Part shown: positions 1 to 6,524 of the stretch, piece after piece
How positions within the stretch are numbered: position 1 is the first letter of the stretch
Layout: every line of letters begins with the position of its first letter
Position numbers and translations under genes: made by a program
Assembly (NCBI GenBank): GCA_964574395.1
Contig: CAZNNL010000061.1
Coordinates: 1 to 9,995 of the forward strand
DNA: 9,995 bases
Origin: JAXGQD01 sp964574395
GTDB taxonomy: Bacteria > Bacillota > Clostridia > Saccharofermentanales > Fastidiosipilaceae
Direction of reading: 5' to 3'
Notes under the pieces: generated by a model
The model's database searches: none
What the model was told of the DNA's origin: nothing
What the model saw: only the letters and a program-made list of their open reading frames with translations

Positions 1-30
1 GAAATCCGTCGTTTTTCCGCCGAAAAGTGG

Positions 31-88
31 CAGAATTTGGACTACAGAAAGAAATATCCGAGAAAATCTTTCTGTAGTCCAAATTTTG
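31..88. repeat. Long inverted repeat, possible terminator or dispersed palindromic repeat
   Basis: Nineteen bases at 34-52 are exactly inverted at 67-85, around a 14-base loop (53-66). The pairing extends outwards to 31-52 with 67-88 if one G-U pair is allowed, giving a 22-bp stem as RNA. On neither strand is it followed by a clean run of T, so it is not a textbook intrinsic terminator, although TTTTGAC follows on the + strand. It may end transcription of a gene left of the window, or it may be a dispersed palindromic element. Its copy number in the genome cannot be judged from here. Confidence 0.75.
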
Positions 89-119
89 ACACCTAACTAT
101 ATGATGCTCATCAAATAAC

Positions 120-147
120 ATTGAGTACACCGCAAAAGTTGTATAAT
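120..147 (+). promoter_or_regulatory. Candidate promoter giving a leaderless rsuA mRNA
   Basis: A perfect TATAAT lies at 142-147. A start 6-7 bases further on falls on or next to the ATG at 154. The best -35 is poor: TTGAGT at 121-126 with only a 15-bp spacer, or ATTGAG one base earlier. Neither the TTG at 121 nor the ATG at 154 has a Shine-Dalgarno sequence, which suits a leaderless message. Inference from sequence only. Confidence 0.35.
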
Positions 148-153
148 AATCCT

Positions 154-882
154 ATGAGATTAGATAGAATTTTGGCCAACGCAGGTCATGGGAGCCGTAA
201 AGAGGTGCGAAGCTTAATTCGTGGCGGAGCTATTTCGCTTGGCGAAACGCGTCTGACGAAAGAAGCTGAAAATATTGATGAAAAAGATTTTGATTTGCTG
301 ATGTTGAACGGCTTGCCGTTGAAACCGCAGTTTAGTTTTTATTTTGCCATGCATAAGCCCGAAGGCTATCTGACAGCAATGGAAGACAAGAAGCAAGCGA
401 CGGTTAAGGAGTTATTGCCAGCCAATTTATTATCTATTGGACTTTTTCCTGTAGGACGTCTGGACATCGATACGACAGGTCTTTTAATCTTTACAAACGA
501 CGGAACCTTGGGTCATCGTTTGACTAAGCCTGAATGGAAGGTAGAAAAGCATTACCTTTTCGATTACTCAGGTGCCTCGCTAACTCAAACAGAAGTTGAG
601 CTTTTCGAGGTAGGTTTGAAGATAGGTGATTGGCAATGCCGTCCAGCCCAACTTATGCTACGCGAAGCGCAGCAAGCCGAACTTATTATTGAGGAAGGTA
701 AATTCCACCAAGTTAAACGCATGCTGGTCGCAGTAGGTCGCGAAGTCACAAGCCTCAAGCGCCTGCGCCATGGACCTATTACTTTGGAAGGAATAGAAAA
801 ACAAGGCCAAATCCGTCCTTTGCAAGATGGTGAAATCTCTGCATTGTACGAAGCTACTAGCCTTGTTCGTCCGATTCGCTAA
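154..882 (+). CDS. rsuA: Pseudouridine synthase, RsuA family (16S rRNA)
   Basis: This cytoplasmic RNA-modifying enzyme converts a specific uridine in rRNA to pseudouridine; the RsuA prototype acts on 16S U516. With the ATG at 154 the protein has 242 residues, the usual size. An N-terminal S4 RNA-binding domain (about 1-45; LDRILANAGHGSRKEV) is followed by the catalytic domain. The motif GRLDIDTTGLL (about 101-111) contains the catalytic aspartate D104, and KFHQVKRML (about 183-191) is the conserved C-terminal motif. The frame is open back to a TTG at 121, but family members begin MRLD, so 154 is preferred; neither start has a Shine-Dalgarno. The gene converges on lysS with 23 bp between stop codons and no clear terminator. 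Assignment to RsuA rather than RluB/E/F rests on size and general resemblance, so the exact target uridine is less certain than the family. Confidence 0.9.
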   Translation: MRLDRILANAGHGSRKEVRSLIRGGAISLGETRLTKEAENIDEKDFDLLMLNGLPLKPQFSFYFAMHKPEGYLTAMEDKKQATVKELLPANLLSIGLFPVGRLDIDTTGLLIFTNDGTLGHRLTKPEWKVEKHYLFDYSGASLTQTEVELFEVGLKIGDWQCRPAQLMLREAQQAELIIEEGKFHQVKRMLVAVGREVTSLKRLRHGPITLEGIEKQGQIRPLQDGEISALYEATSLVRPIR

Positions 883-905
883 ATCAAATCTAAGCTGCTT
901 TATTC

Positions 906-2435
906 CTACAACGGCTTCATGGTCGGGAACAAGAGCACATCGCGGATAGAAGATTGGTCGGTCAGCATCATGCAGAGACGATCGACGCCCATGCCCATGC
1001 CGCCGGTTGGTGGTAAACCATATTCCAGCGCTACACAGAAATCTTCGTCCAGACTGTTGGCTTCGTCGTCGCCGGCGTCGCGTTTAGCCATCTGCATGGC
1101 AAAACGTTCCCTCTGATCCACAGGATTATTTAACTCGGAATAGGCATTAGCAAATTCTTTCCCACAGATAAAGAGTTCAAAGCGCTCCGTAATGTCAGAC
1201 ATACCTGGTTTCTTTTTCGTGAGCGGTGAAACTTCGATGGGGTAATCGTAGATGAAGGTTGGTTGGACAAGCTTGTCTTCGCAGTAGGTTTCGAAGAAGG
1301 CGTTGAAGACGTCGCCTTTTTTCCAGCCGGGTTGAATCTCGATGTGGTTTTGTTTTGCCAAAGAAAACGCTTCTTCATCAGACTCTACTTCATAAAAATC
1401 AATTTTCGCATGTTCGAGGACAGCATCTCTCATACTGAGGCGGGCAAAAGGCGGCTCAAGATTTAGCTCTACCCCCTGCCAAGTCACCTGACGCGTGCCA
1501 TTGACGGCATCGGTACAAGCGACAATGATGTTCTCAGTAATTTCCATCATGCCTTTGTAATCCGTGTACGCTTGGTAGAGTTCCAGCAATGTGAACTCTG
1601 GGTTGTGGCGCACGGACAGACCCTCGTTACGGAATTGTCGGCCAATTTCGTAAACGCGCTCCATTCCGCCTACAATCAGGCGCTTTAAGAAAAGCTCAGG
1701 CGCAATGCGTAGGTAGAGGTCGATATCCAAGGCATTGTGATGCGTGGTAAAAGGTCTAGCAGTCGCACCACCTGGAATGACATTGAGGATTGGCGTTTCA
1801 ACTTCGAGGAAATCCAAATTATCCAGATAATTGCGAATCGTGCGAATGATTAAACTGCGTTTGGTAAAAGCTTTTTTGACGTCTGGATTCATGATGAGGT
1901 CAAGGTAGCGTTGACGGTAGCGCGTGTCGGTATCCTTTAAGCCATGGTATTTTTCTGGCAAAGGGCGCAACGTTTTGGCTAACAAGGTATACGCCGTCGT
2001 ACGGATGGAGATCTCGCCGCGCTGCGTACGCATGACTTCACCTTCTACTCCCACCCAGTCGCCGATGTCTAGTGTCTGCCAAGCGTTGTAGTCAGCTTCT
2101 CCAAGATTGTCGATTTTGGTAAAGAGTTGGATACTACCTGTTTTGTCAGCCAAATCGCAGAAACTGACTTTACCCATGCCGCGCTTGCTCATGAGACGAC
2201 CAGCCAGACGCACCATTTGACCTTCAAGTGCTTCGAAGTTTGTGCTGATTTCTGCCGCATGATTGCTGACATCGTAGTTTAAGACTTCGAAGGGATCTTT
2301 GCCTTCGGCTTGCAGGGCTTCTAGCTTTTGCAGACGAATCTGCATCTGCTCGTTCATATTGAGTTCGGGTTCAGGGGTCGTGTTTGCTTGGTTTGCCACT
2401 TTGGCGTTTTGTGCTTGTGCGTTTTTATCAGTCAC
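906..2435 (-). CDS. lysS: Lysyl-tRNA synthetase, class II
   Basis: This enzyme charges tRNA-Lys with lysine using ATP and is an essential cytoplasmic class IIb synthetase. At 509 residues it is complete. The OB-fold anticodon-binding domain spans roughly 72-155. The catalytic core shows motif 1 around 205-218 (FLEVETPIL), motif 2 around 266-286 (FRNEGLSVRHNPEFTLLE) and motif 3 around 474-491 (GLPPTGGMGMGVDRLCMML). The start is a GTG at 2435, chosen because an AGAGGAG ribosome binding site (2445-2451) sits 9 bases upstream. This start adds about 25 polar N-terminal residues, rich in Asn, Gln and Ala, before the usual beginning of bacterial LysS. It lies downstream of greA in the same direction, but a terminator hairpin intervenes directly before its ribosome binding site. 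Expression would therefore need readthrough or a promoter inside greA. The family assignment is very secure. Confidence 0.98.
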   Translation of the reverse strand: MTDKNAQAQNAKVANQANTTPEPELNMNEQMQIRLQKLEALQAEGKDPFEVLNYDVSNHAAEISTNFEALEGQMVRLAGRLMSKRGMGKVSFCDLADKTGSIQLFTKIDNLGEADYNAWQTLDIGDWVGVEGEVMRTQRGEISIRTTAYTLLAKTLRPLPEKYHGLKDTDTRYRQRYLDLIMNPDVKKAFTKRSLIIRTIRNYLDNLDFLEVETPILNVIPGGATARPFTTHHNALDIDLYLRIAPELFLKRLIVGGMERVYEIGRQFRNEGLSVRHNPEFTLLELYQAYTDYKGMMEITENIIVACTDAVNGTRQVTWQGVELNLEPPFARLSMRDAVLEHAKIDFYEVESDEEAFSLAKQNHIEIQPGWKKGDVFNAFFETYCEDKLVQPTFIYDYPIEVSPLTKKKPGMSDITERFELFICGKEFANAYSELNNPVDQRERFAMQMAKRDAGDDEANSLDEDFCVALEYGLPPTGGMGMGVDRLCMMLTDQSSIRDVLLFPTMKPL

Positions 2436-2444
2436 GATGCTATT

Positions 2445-2451
2445 CTCCTCT
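2445..2451 (-). promoter_or_regulatory. lysS ribosome binding site, fixes GTG start
   Basis: Read on the - strand this is AGAGGAG, 9 bases before the GTG at 2435. It supports GTG as the start over the in-frame internal ATG codons near residue 27. It begins only a few bases after the T-tract of the greA terminator. Confidence 0.8.
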
Positions 2452-2452
2452 A

Positions 2453-2483
2453 AGAAAAAATAACCGCCCAGAAGCGGGCGGCT
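2453..2483 (-). terminator. Intrinsic terminator between greA and lysS
   Basis: On the - strand AGCCGCCC (2483-2476) pairs with GGGCGGTT (2469-2462) across a 6-base loop, with one G-U pair. The hairpin is followed by A and six T residues. This is a classical GC-rich stem plus U-tract, placed 28 bases after the greA stop codon. Confidence 0.85.
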
Positions 2484-2511
2484 AGAGTTTATCTATACCG
2501 TTCCGCTAGGA

Positions 2512-2997
2512 TTAGGATTTAGGTTTACCAATCTTGGTGAGTTTATATTTGGTGGTGCCGCCAGGTGCGTGGACAGTGATTGCGGCGCCTTTCTTTTTGC
2601 CAGAAATAGCTTGACCCATAGGCGAAGCAGTAGAAATTTTATTCTCTAAAACATCCTCTTCTTGTGGGCTGACGAGCAGGTAGACCACCGTTTCACCAGT
2701 CGCCTCGTCTTTTAAAGTAACGGACGAACCAACTGAAACCGTTGAGGTGGAAATATCTTCTTCGTCAATAACTTTGACGTTTTTCAACAAATCTTCAATT
2801 TCGGCTATACGCGCTTCGTTTTCTGCTTGTACTTGTTTCGCATCATCATACTCGGAGTTTTCCGAAAGATCACCAAAGGACAGAGCAATTTTGATACGTT
2901 CTGCGACTTCTTGGCGCGTTGTAACTTTACGTAAATCTAGTTCTTCTTTTAATCGATTCACACCCGAAAGGGTCATTTCGAATGATTTGTCAGCCAT
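2512..2997 (-). CDS. greA: Transcription elongation factor GreA
   Basis: GreA enters the secondary channel of backtracked RNA polymerase and stimulates cleavage of the transcript 3' end, rescuing arrested complexes. With the ATG at 2997 the protein has 161 residues, close to the family norm of about 158. The N-terminal coiled-coil domain (about 1-75) carries the tip sequence GDLSENSEY with acidic residues D43 and E46, matching the catalytic D41 and E44 of E. coli GreA. The C-terminal FKBP-like domain (about 80-157) contains SPMGQAISGKKKG. A longer form from an ATG at 3015 would add MDGTLT. The family start MADKSF favours 2997, and a weak GGATGG lies 10 bases upstream of it, whereas the nearest purine-rich stretch is too close to 3015. 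It lies downstream of guaB in the same direction, with its own promoter in the gap and a terminator after its stop. Confidence 0.96.
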   Translation of the reverse strand: MADKSFEMTLSGVNRLKEELDLRKVTTRQEVAERIKIALSFGDLSENSEYDDAKQVQAENEARIAEIEDLLKNVKVIDEEDISTSTVSVGSSVTLKDEATGETVVYLLVSPQEEDVLENKISTASPMGQAISGKKKGAAITVHAPGGTTKYKLTKIGKPKS

Positions 2998-3022
2998 AGT
3001 TAGGGTACCATCCATTCTTCAC

Positions 3023-3042
3023 TTTGCCATTATTCTGGCAAA
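3023..3042. other. Hairpin in greA 5' leader
   Basis: TTTGCCA (3023-3029) is perfectly inverted at 3036-3042 around a 6-base loop. It lies within the predicted greA leader RNA, about 25 bases upstream of the preferred start codon. No T-tract follows on the - strand, so termination is unlikely. A role in mRNA stability or translation is possible but unproven. Confidence 0.5.
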
Positions 3043-3060
3043 AGCTCGTTTCAAGCCTAT

Positions 3061-3089
3061 AATCTACCATAAGTTTCTTGATTTCACAA
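3061..3089 (-). promoter_or_regulatory. Candidate greA promoter
   Basis: On the - strand TTGTGA (3089-3084) and TAGATT (3066-3061) are separated by exactly 17 bp. Each matches four of six consensus bases. The predicted start near 3054 gives a leader of about 57 bases before the ATG at 2997. Confidence 0.5.
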
Positions 3090-3116
3090 TTTTGTCTGAA
3101 ACGCACACTTGTCTAA

Positions 3117-3138
3117 CTTAATTATGTTTCAAATTAAG
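3117..3138. terminator. Weak hairpin over the guaB stop codon
   Basis: CTTAATT (3138-3132 on the - strand) is inverted as AATTAAG (3123-3117) around an 8-base loop, and includes the guaB TAA. It is AT-rich and followed by TTAGAC rather than a T-run. It is at best a weak terminator. Confidence 0.25.
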
Positions 3139-4636
3139 GTCTGCGCTCGCTTTCCTTCGTGATGACGTCATGGGCGCCGCCTTCAACGATACTTGTGGCT
3201 GAGACGCGGACGAGGCGCGCTTTGTGCTGGAATTCGTCAATGCTGACGGAGCCGCAGGAGCACATGGTGGCTTTTAATTTGGCCAAGGTTGTATCCAGAT
3301 TATGTTTCAGGCTACCTGCATAGGGGACGTAGGAATCGACGCCTTCTTCAAATGCGAGACCGTCTTCTTTGTCGCTGTGACCGTAGCGTTGCCAGTTGCG
3401 GGCGCGGTTAGAGCCTTCCCCCCAGTACTCTTTGACATAGCTGCCATTGACTAAGAGTTTTCTAGTGGGTGATTCATCAAAGCGTGCAAAGTAGCGTCCC
3501 AACATCAAAAAGTCAGCGCCCATCGCTAAAGCAAGAGCCATATGGTAGTCGTAGACGATACCACCGTCGGAGCAAATCGGTACATAGTACCCAGTTTCTT
3601 CGAAGTAGTTGTCGCGCGCTTCGGCAACCGCCATTACGGCTGAGGCTTGTCCAACGCCGATGCCTTTTTGTTCACGCGTGATGCAGATGGAGCCGCCACC
3701 GATACCAACTTTGATGAAGTCTGCGCCTGCGTCGGCAAGATAACGGAAACCTTCTTCGTCAACGACATTACCTGCGCCGATGGGTAGGTCGGGGTAGTTT
3801 TGTTTGGACCATTGGATGGTTTCTTTTTGCCATTCTGAAAAGCCATCTGACGAGTCTATACAAACAATGTCCACACCTGCTTCAACCAGGGCTGGAATGC
3901 GTGTTTCATAGTCGCGAGTGTTGATTCCGGCAGCCGCAATCAGACTCTTGTTAGGGTCAAGCAGTTCCATGGGGTTTTCTTTATGTTGCTCATAGTCCTT
4001 GCGGAAAACCAGCCCAACGAGACTTCCATCCTCAGAGAGAATTGGCAATTGATTGAGTTTGTTATCCCAAATGATATCGTTGGCTTCGCTTAAGGTGATG
4101 CCTTCACGTCCATAGATAATTTGATCCAGTGGGCGCATGAAGTCTTTTACCTTTGTGTCAGGGTCCATGCGACTGACGCGGTAGTCCCTGGAAGTGATGA
4201 GACCGACGAGTTTACCATTGGAGGTGCCATCATGGGTAACGGATACGGTTGAATGACCTGTGCGTCTCTTGATTTCTAGTACTTCTTTGAGTGTATCTTC
4301 TGCAGTGAGATTTGTGTCGGAAACAACGATACCGGCCTTAAATTTTTTCACAGCTCTAACCATCTCTGCTTGAGATTCAATAGTCTGTGAGCCAAAGATA
4401 AATGATAGACCGCCGCTGCGGGTTAAGGCGATAGCCAAGCCATGATCAGACACAGCTTGCATAATGGCCGAGGTGACCGGGATATTCATGTGAAGTTTCG
4501 AAGTTTCGCCGCGTTTATAGCGAACGACTGGTGTCTTTAAATTTACGTTCTCCGGTGTGCAATCTTTCTCTGTCAAATTTGGAACTAATAGATATTCACT
4601 GAAAGTCCTGGATTCCTGTTCAAAGATTTTGGCCAT
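3134..4636 (-). CDS. guaB: IMP dehydrogenase, Tritrichomonas-type
   Basis: This enzyme oxidises IMP to XMP with NAD+, the committed step of guanine nucleotide synthesis. The 500-residue protein has the (beta/alpha)8 barrel interrupted by a CBS-pair (Bateman) insert at about 97-220. The catalytic loop GIGGGSICITREQKGIG (about 311-327) carries the nucleophile C318. The mobile flap carries the Arg-Tyr dyad R417-Y418 within RARNWQRY. From memory, several stretches match the protist Tritrichomonas foetus enzyme very closely (INTRDYETRIPALVEAG, GEGSNRARNWQRY, SIVEGGAHDVI). There the equivalent residues are C319 and R418-Y419, and this class differs clearly from E. coli or Bacillus GuaB. The ATG at 4636 has a strong AGGAG (4643-4647), 6 bases upstream. 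It is the first gene of the - strand guaB-greA-lysS series and is divergent from the hydrolase gene. Confidence 0.96.
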   Translation of the reverse strand: MAKIFEQESRTFSEYLLVPNLTEKDCTPENVNLKTPVVRYKRGETSKLHMNIPVTSAIMQAVSDHGLAIALTRSGGLSFIFGSQTIESQAEMVRAVKKFKAGIVVSDTNLTAEDTLKEVLEIKRRTGHSTVSVTHDGTSNGKLVGLITSRDYRVSRMDPDTKVKDFMRPLDQIIYGREGITLSEANDIIWDNKLNQLPILSEDGSLVGLVFRKDYEQHKENPMELLDPNKSLIAAAGINTRDYETRIPALVEAGVDIVCIDSSDGFSEWQKETIQWSKQNYPDLPIGAGNVVDEEGFRYLADAGADFIKVGIGGGSICITREQKGIGVGQASAVMAVAEARDNYFEETGYYVPICSDGGIVYDYHMALALAMGADFLMLGRYFARFDESPTRKLLVNGSYVKEYWGEGSNRARNWQRYGHSDKEDGLAFEEGVDSYVPYAGSLKHNLDTTLAKLKATMCSCGSVSIDEFQHKARLVRVSATSIVEGGAHDVITKESERRP

Positions 4637-4680
4637 AATTATCTCCTGTAATTGATCATTCTAGATTTGTTATTCTGACC

Positions 4681-4689
4681 ATTTTAACA
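4681..4689 (-). promoter_or_regulatory. Candidate guaB promoter, extended -10
   Basis: The - strand reads TGTTAAAAT, an extended -10 (TGn plus TAAAAT, five of six). A weak TTTCAA lies 16 bp upstream as a -35. The predicted start would leave a leader of about 38 bases ending in the strong guaB ribosome binding site. No purine-type riboswitch fold is apparent in so short a leader. Confidence 0.45.
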
Positions 4690-4774
4690 CGTTTCTCAGT
4701 CTTTGAAAGTGAGTAGCTGTATACCAATCTTTATCTTTGTTAATATAGACTTATATCTGCTACAGGGGGAATGT

Positions 4775-5755
4775 ATGACGTTTTGTGCGATTTTGCTAAG
4801 TAAAGTTTCAATTCTTTTCTTTGTCATTATCATTGCACTTCTAGGGCAAGTGCTAATTGTAGGTCTTCTCTCCTACTTCATCATTTCGGCAAAATTAAGC
4901 CGCTTTCCGAATCAAGCTAAGCCAGGAATAGAAGAAAGCTTGATGGCAAAAGAAGCAGTAAAATACACCGAACCCACCCTTCCAGGTTCACATTGGTTCG
5001 GAGAAAACGCCCATCTTTTCCAGCATCGCTACTTGAATAGCTTTGACGGACTACGTTTGCACGCATGGTTTTGGCCAGCACCACAATCGCAAAAATTAGC
5101 CATCATCTGCCATGGCTATTCAGACTATCTAGGTTCCATCTCTCTTTATACCCAATATTTTATGCAACGCGATTGGAATGTCTTGATGATCGACCAACGT
5201 AGTCATGGCTTTTCAGAAGGCCTGTATATTGGCATGTCGGTTAGTGAAAGTCGAGATTTGTTAGCTTGGACTGAGCTGATGAAAGAAGAACTTCCAGCAC
5301 TCGAGAGCATTGTATGGGCTGGTTGGTCCATGGGTGGCGCGACGGTACTACAGAATACCGATATCAAAGTCGATAAAGTAAAGGCCATAATCGCGGATTC
5401 CCCCTTCACTACTGTAAAAGCCGCTACCATGATTCCTTTTGAAAATCCTTTGCAAAAAGCCTTCATGCTTTTCTATCTCCCCCTGATCAATCTAGTAATC
5501 AAAAAGAAAACTGGCGTCAACTTGAACCGAGGAAAGGCTATTGAGCATGTCAAAAATAGTTCTTACCCTATTCTCTATTTCCATGGTGACCAGGACACGC
5601 GTGTTCCTTTAGCCATGGGTGAAGCACTTTTCCAAGCCACCTCCTCTCAGAAGTCAATCTACATTGCAATAGGCTCCGCACATGTGCGTGGTTTCTCTGA
5701 ACATAAAGACATGTATGAACAGGCAATAGATGATTTTCTCGCTGATATTTTATAA
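4775..5755 (+). CDS. Membrane-anchored alpha/beta hydrolase
   Basis: This is a serine hydrolase of the alpha/beta fold with unknown substrate; relatives are annotated as esterases, lysophospholipases or peptidases. With the ATG at 4775 the protein has 326 residues. Residues about 12-37 form one strongly hydrophobic segment (SILFFVIIIALLGQVLIVGLL), which suggests a signal anchor. The catalytic triad is visible: nucleophile S185 in GWSMG (183-187), D274 in GDQDTRVP, and H303 in SAHVRG. ICHGYSDY (about 111-118) is the oxyanion-hole HG strand. The frame is open back to a TTG at 4703, but the AGGGGGA just before 4775 decides the ATG. It is divergent from guaB, and its stop lies 7 bp from the stop of the converging small frame, so it appears monocistronic. 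No strong promoter was seen upstream. Confidence 0.88.
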   Translation: MTFCAILLSKVSILFFVIIIALLGQVLIVGLLSYFIISAKLSRFPNQAKPGIEESLMAKEAVKYTEPTLPGSHWFGENAHLFQHRYLNSFDGLRLHAWFWPAPQSQKLAIICHGYSDYLGSISLYTQYFMQRDWNVLMIDQRSHGFSEGLYIGMSVSESRDLLAWTELMKEELPALESIVWAGWSMGGATVLQNTDIKVDKVKAIIADSPFTTVKAATMIPFENPLQKAFMLFYLPLINLVIKKKTGVNLNRGKAIEHVKNSSYPILYFHGDQDTRVPLAMGEALFQATSSQKSIYIAIGSAHVRGFSEHKDMYEQAIDDFLADIL

Positions 5756-5762
5756 TCAAGAA

Positions 5763-6059
5763 TCAACTTACAGCCGTAGTTTCTAACTGAACCTTGTTTT
5801 GATCAGTTATTAAAGTAAGTTCCGTTCCAGGGAAATAACTAACGCGCCTTTGCATCATTTGTGAGACATCGTAGTATTCAGGTTTTCTGCTTAGTTTAAG
5901 CTGGTACACTTGTGCTTCGTGCCTTCTCTGATTAGCTGCTAATTTGAGCGCTGCGACTGGCTTATTACGCTCACGCTTTTTAGCAGAAGCCTCTACACGT
6001 TCCATTTTCTTATGCTGTATGATTTCAGAGTTATATGCCCAATAAACGAGCAGTGGCAC
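5763..6059 (-). CDS. Hypothetical protein, possibly 5'-truncated at element junction
   Basis: I do not recognise this protein. The 98-residue reading from a GTG at 6059 begins with a short hydrophobic stretch (MPLLVYWAYN). A lysine/arginine-rich region follows (about 18-60; KKRERNKPVAALKLAANQRR), then a less charged tail containing YFPGTELTLI. The GTG has no ribosome binding site. The frame stays open upstream to a TAA at 6111-6113, adding another hydrophobic part (TIYSFCLV), so the membrane segment appears to continue. No ATG exists in that extension. This pattern suits the C-terminal part of a membrane protein whose 5' end was displaced by the neighbouring mobile element. An intact gene with a weak start is also possible. 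Its base composition resembles the chromosomal side rather than the element. It converges on the hydrolase gene. Confidence 0.5.
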   Translation of the reverse strand: MPLLVYWAYNSEIIQHKKMERVEASAKKRERNKPVAALKLAANQRRHEAQVYQLKLSRKPEYYDVSQMMQRRVSYFPGTELTLITDQNKVQLETTAVS

Positions 6060-6079
6060 TAAGCAGAAGCTATATATTG

Positions 6080-6108
6080 TAGAGGGTGCAGTTAAAAAGC
6101 ATCCTCTA
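6080..6108. repeat. Inverted repeat at the probable left element junction
   Basis: TAGAGGGTGC (6080-6089) pairs with GCATCCTCTA (6099-6108), nine of ten bases plus one G-U pair as RNA, around a 9-base loop. It sits where composition shifts from chromosome-like to GC-rich element DNA. It could be part of a recombinase attachment site or simply a hairpin; no T-run makes it a convincing terminator. Confidence 0.45.
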
Positions 6109-6187
6109 ATTTATATAGGCGGTCGAACCATTTGCGGCACAGATGGACGAACACGCAACGGCTATTAGGCCGGGAAAGGACAAGGTT

Positions 6188-6463
6188 ATGAACGAAATCA
6201 CATACACCCGTATCGGCGATTATTATCTGCCGAACATCGCGCTCACAGAGCCGCCAGGCGCGCCACTGTTGGGTCGATACGGCATGATGCACAGGGAATA
6301 CCTGCGTAGGGACAAGCCCGCCCTGTACGCTGAACTCCTGCTCTCTGAGCGGCTGCATCCGCTCTGCCGCGATGTTGATGAAGCGGCGGCACACCGGCTG
6401 GCGACAATAGCAGATCGTTATGCGGCACACGAAGTCATTTTAAGCGAGCTGGTCTACATCTGA
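6188..6463 (+). CDS. tnpV: TnpV-like transposon protein, shortened
   Basis: This is an accessory protein of Tn4451-like elements; its biochemical role is not established. The ATG at 6188 gives 91 residues beginning MNEITYTRIGDYYLPNI, followed by LLGRYGMMHREYLRRDKPALY, the characteristic TnpV opening. The end, AAHEVILSELVYI, matches the family's usual C-terminus. From memory, family members are about 115-120 residues, with a segment around a Trp-x-x-x-Met-Asn motif before that tail. Here RLATIADRYA joins directly to AHEVILSEL, so about 25 residues seem to be missing in frame near residue 78. A GGAAAGG about 8 bases upstream supports this start over an in-frame ATG at 6143, which has no ribosome binding site. 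It converges on the repressor gene. Confidence 0.75.
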   Translation: MNEITYTRIGDYYLPNIALTEPPGAPLLGRYGMMHREYLRRDKPALYAELLLSERLHPLCRDVDEAAAHRLATIADRYAAHEVILSELVYI

Positions 6464-6466
6464 TTC

Positions 6467-6514
6467 GGCAATGCGCTTGCCAAATGCACCTTGATAAACA
6501 CTGCCAGCGGCAGT
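6467..6514. terminator. Two small hairpins between convergent genes
   Basis: Between the tnpV and repressor stop codons lie GGCAA/TTGCC (about 6467-6481) and ACTGCC-AGC-GGCAGT (6500-6514). The second is a perfect 6-bp stem with a 3-base loop. Neither is followed by a T-run on either strand, so a bidirectional terminator role is plausible but weak. Confidence 0.3.
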
Positions 6515-6524
6515 CATATCGCTT

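Noticed and set aside
121..153. TTG start for rsuA at 121
   Set aside because: No Shine-Dalgarno sequence, and it adds 11 residues before the family's usual MRLD start; a -10-like TATAAT lies within the extension.
4703..4774. 24-residue N-terminal extension of the hydrolase from TTG
   Set aside because: There is no ribosome binding site before 4703, whereas AGGGGGA precedes the ATG at 4775.
4637..4774. Guanine or other riboswitch between guaB and the hydrolase
   Set aside because: The predicted guaB leader is only about 38 bases and no aptamer-like paired structure is visible.
6092..6430. 112-residue - strand frame opposite tnpV
   Set aside because: It is the antisense shadow of a recognisable TnpV-like gene and crosses the element junction hairpin.
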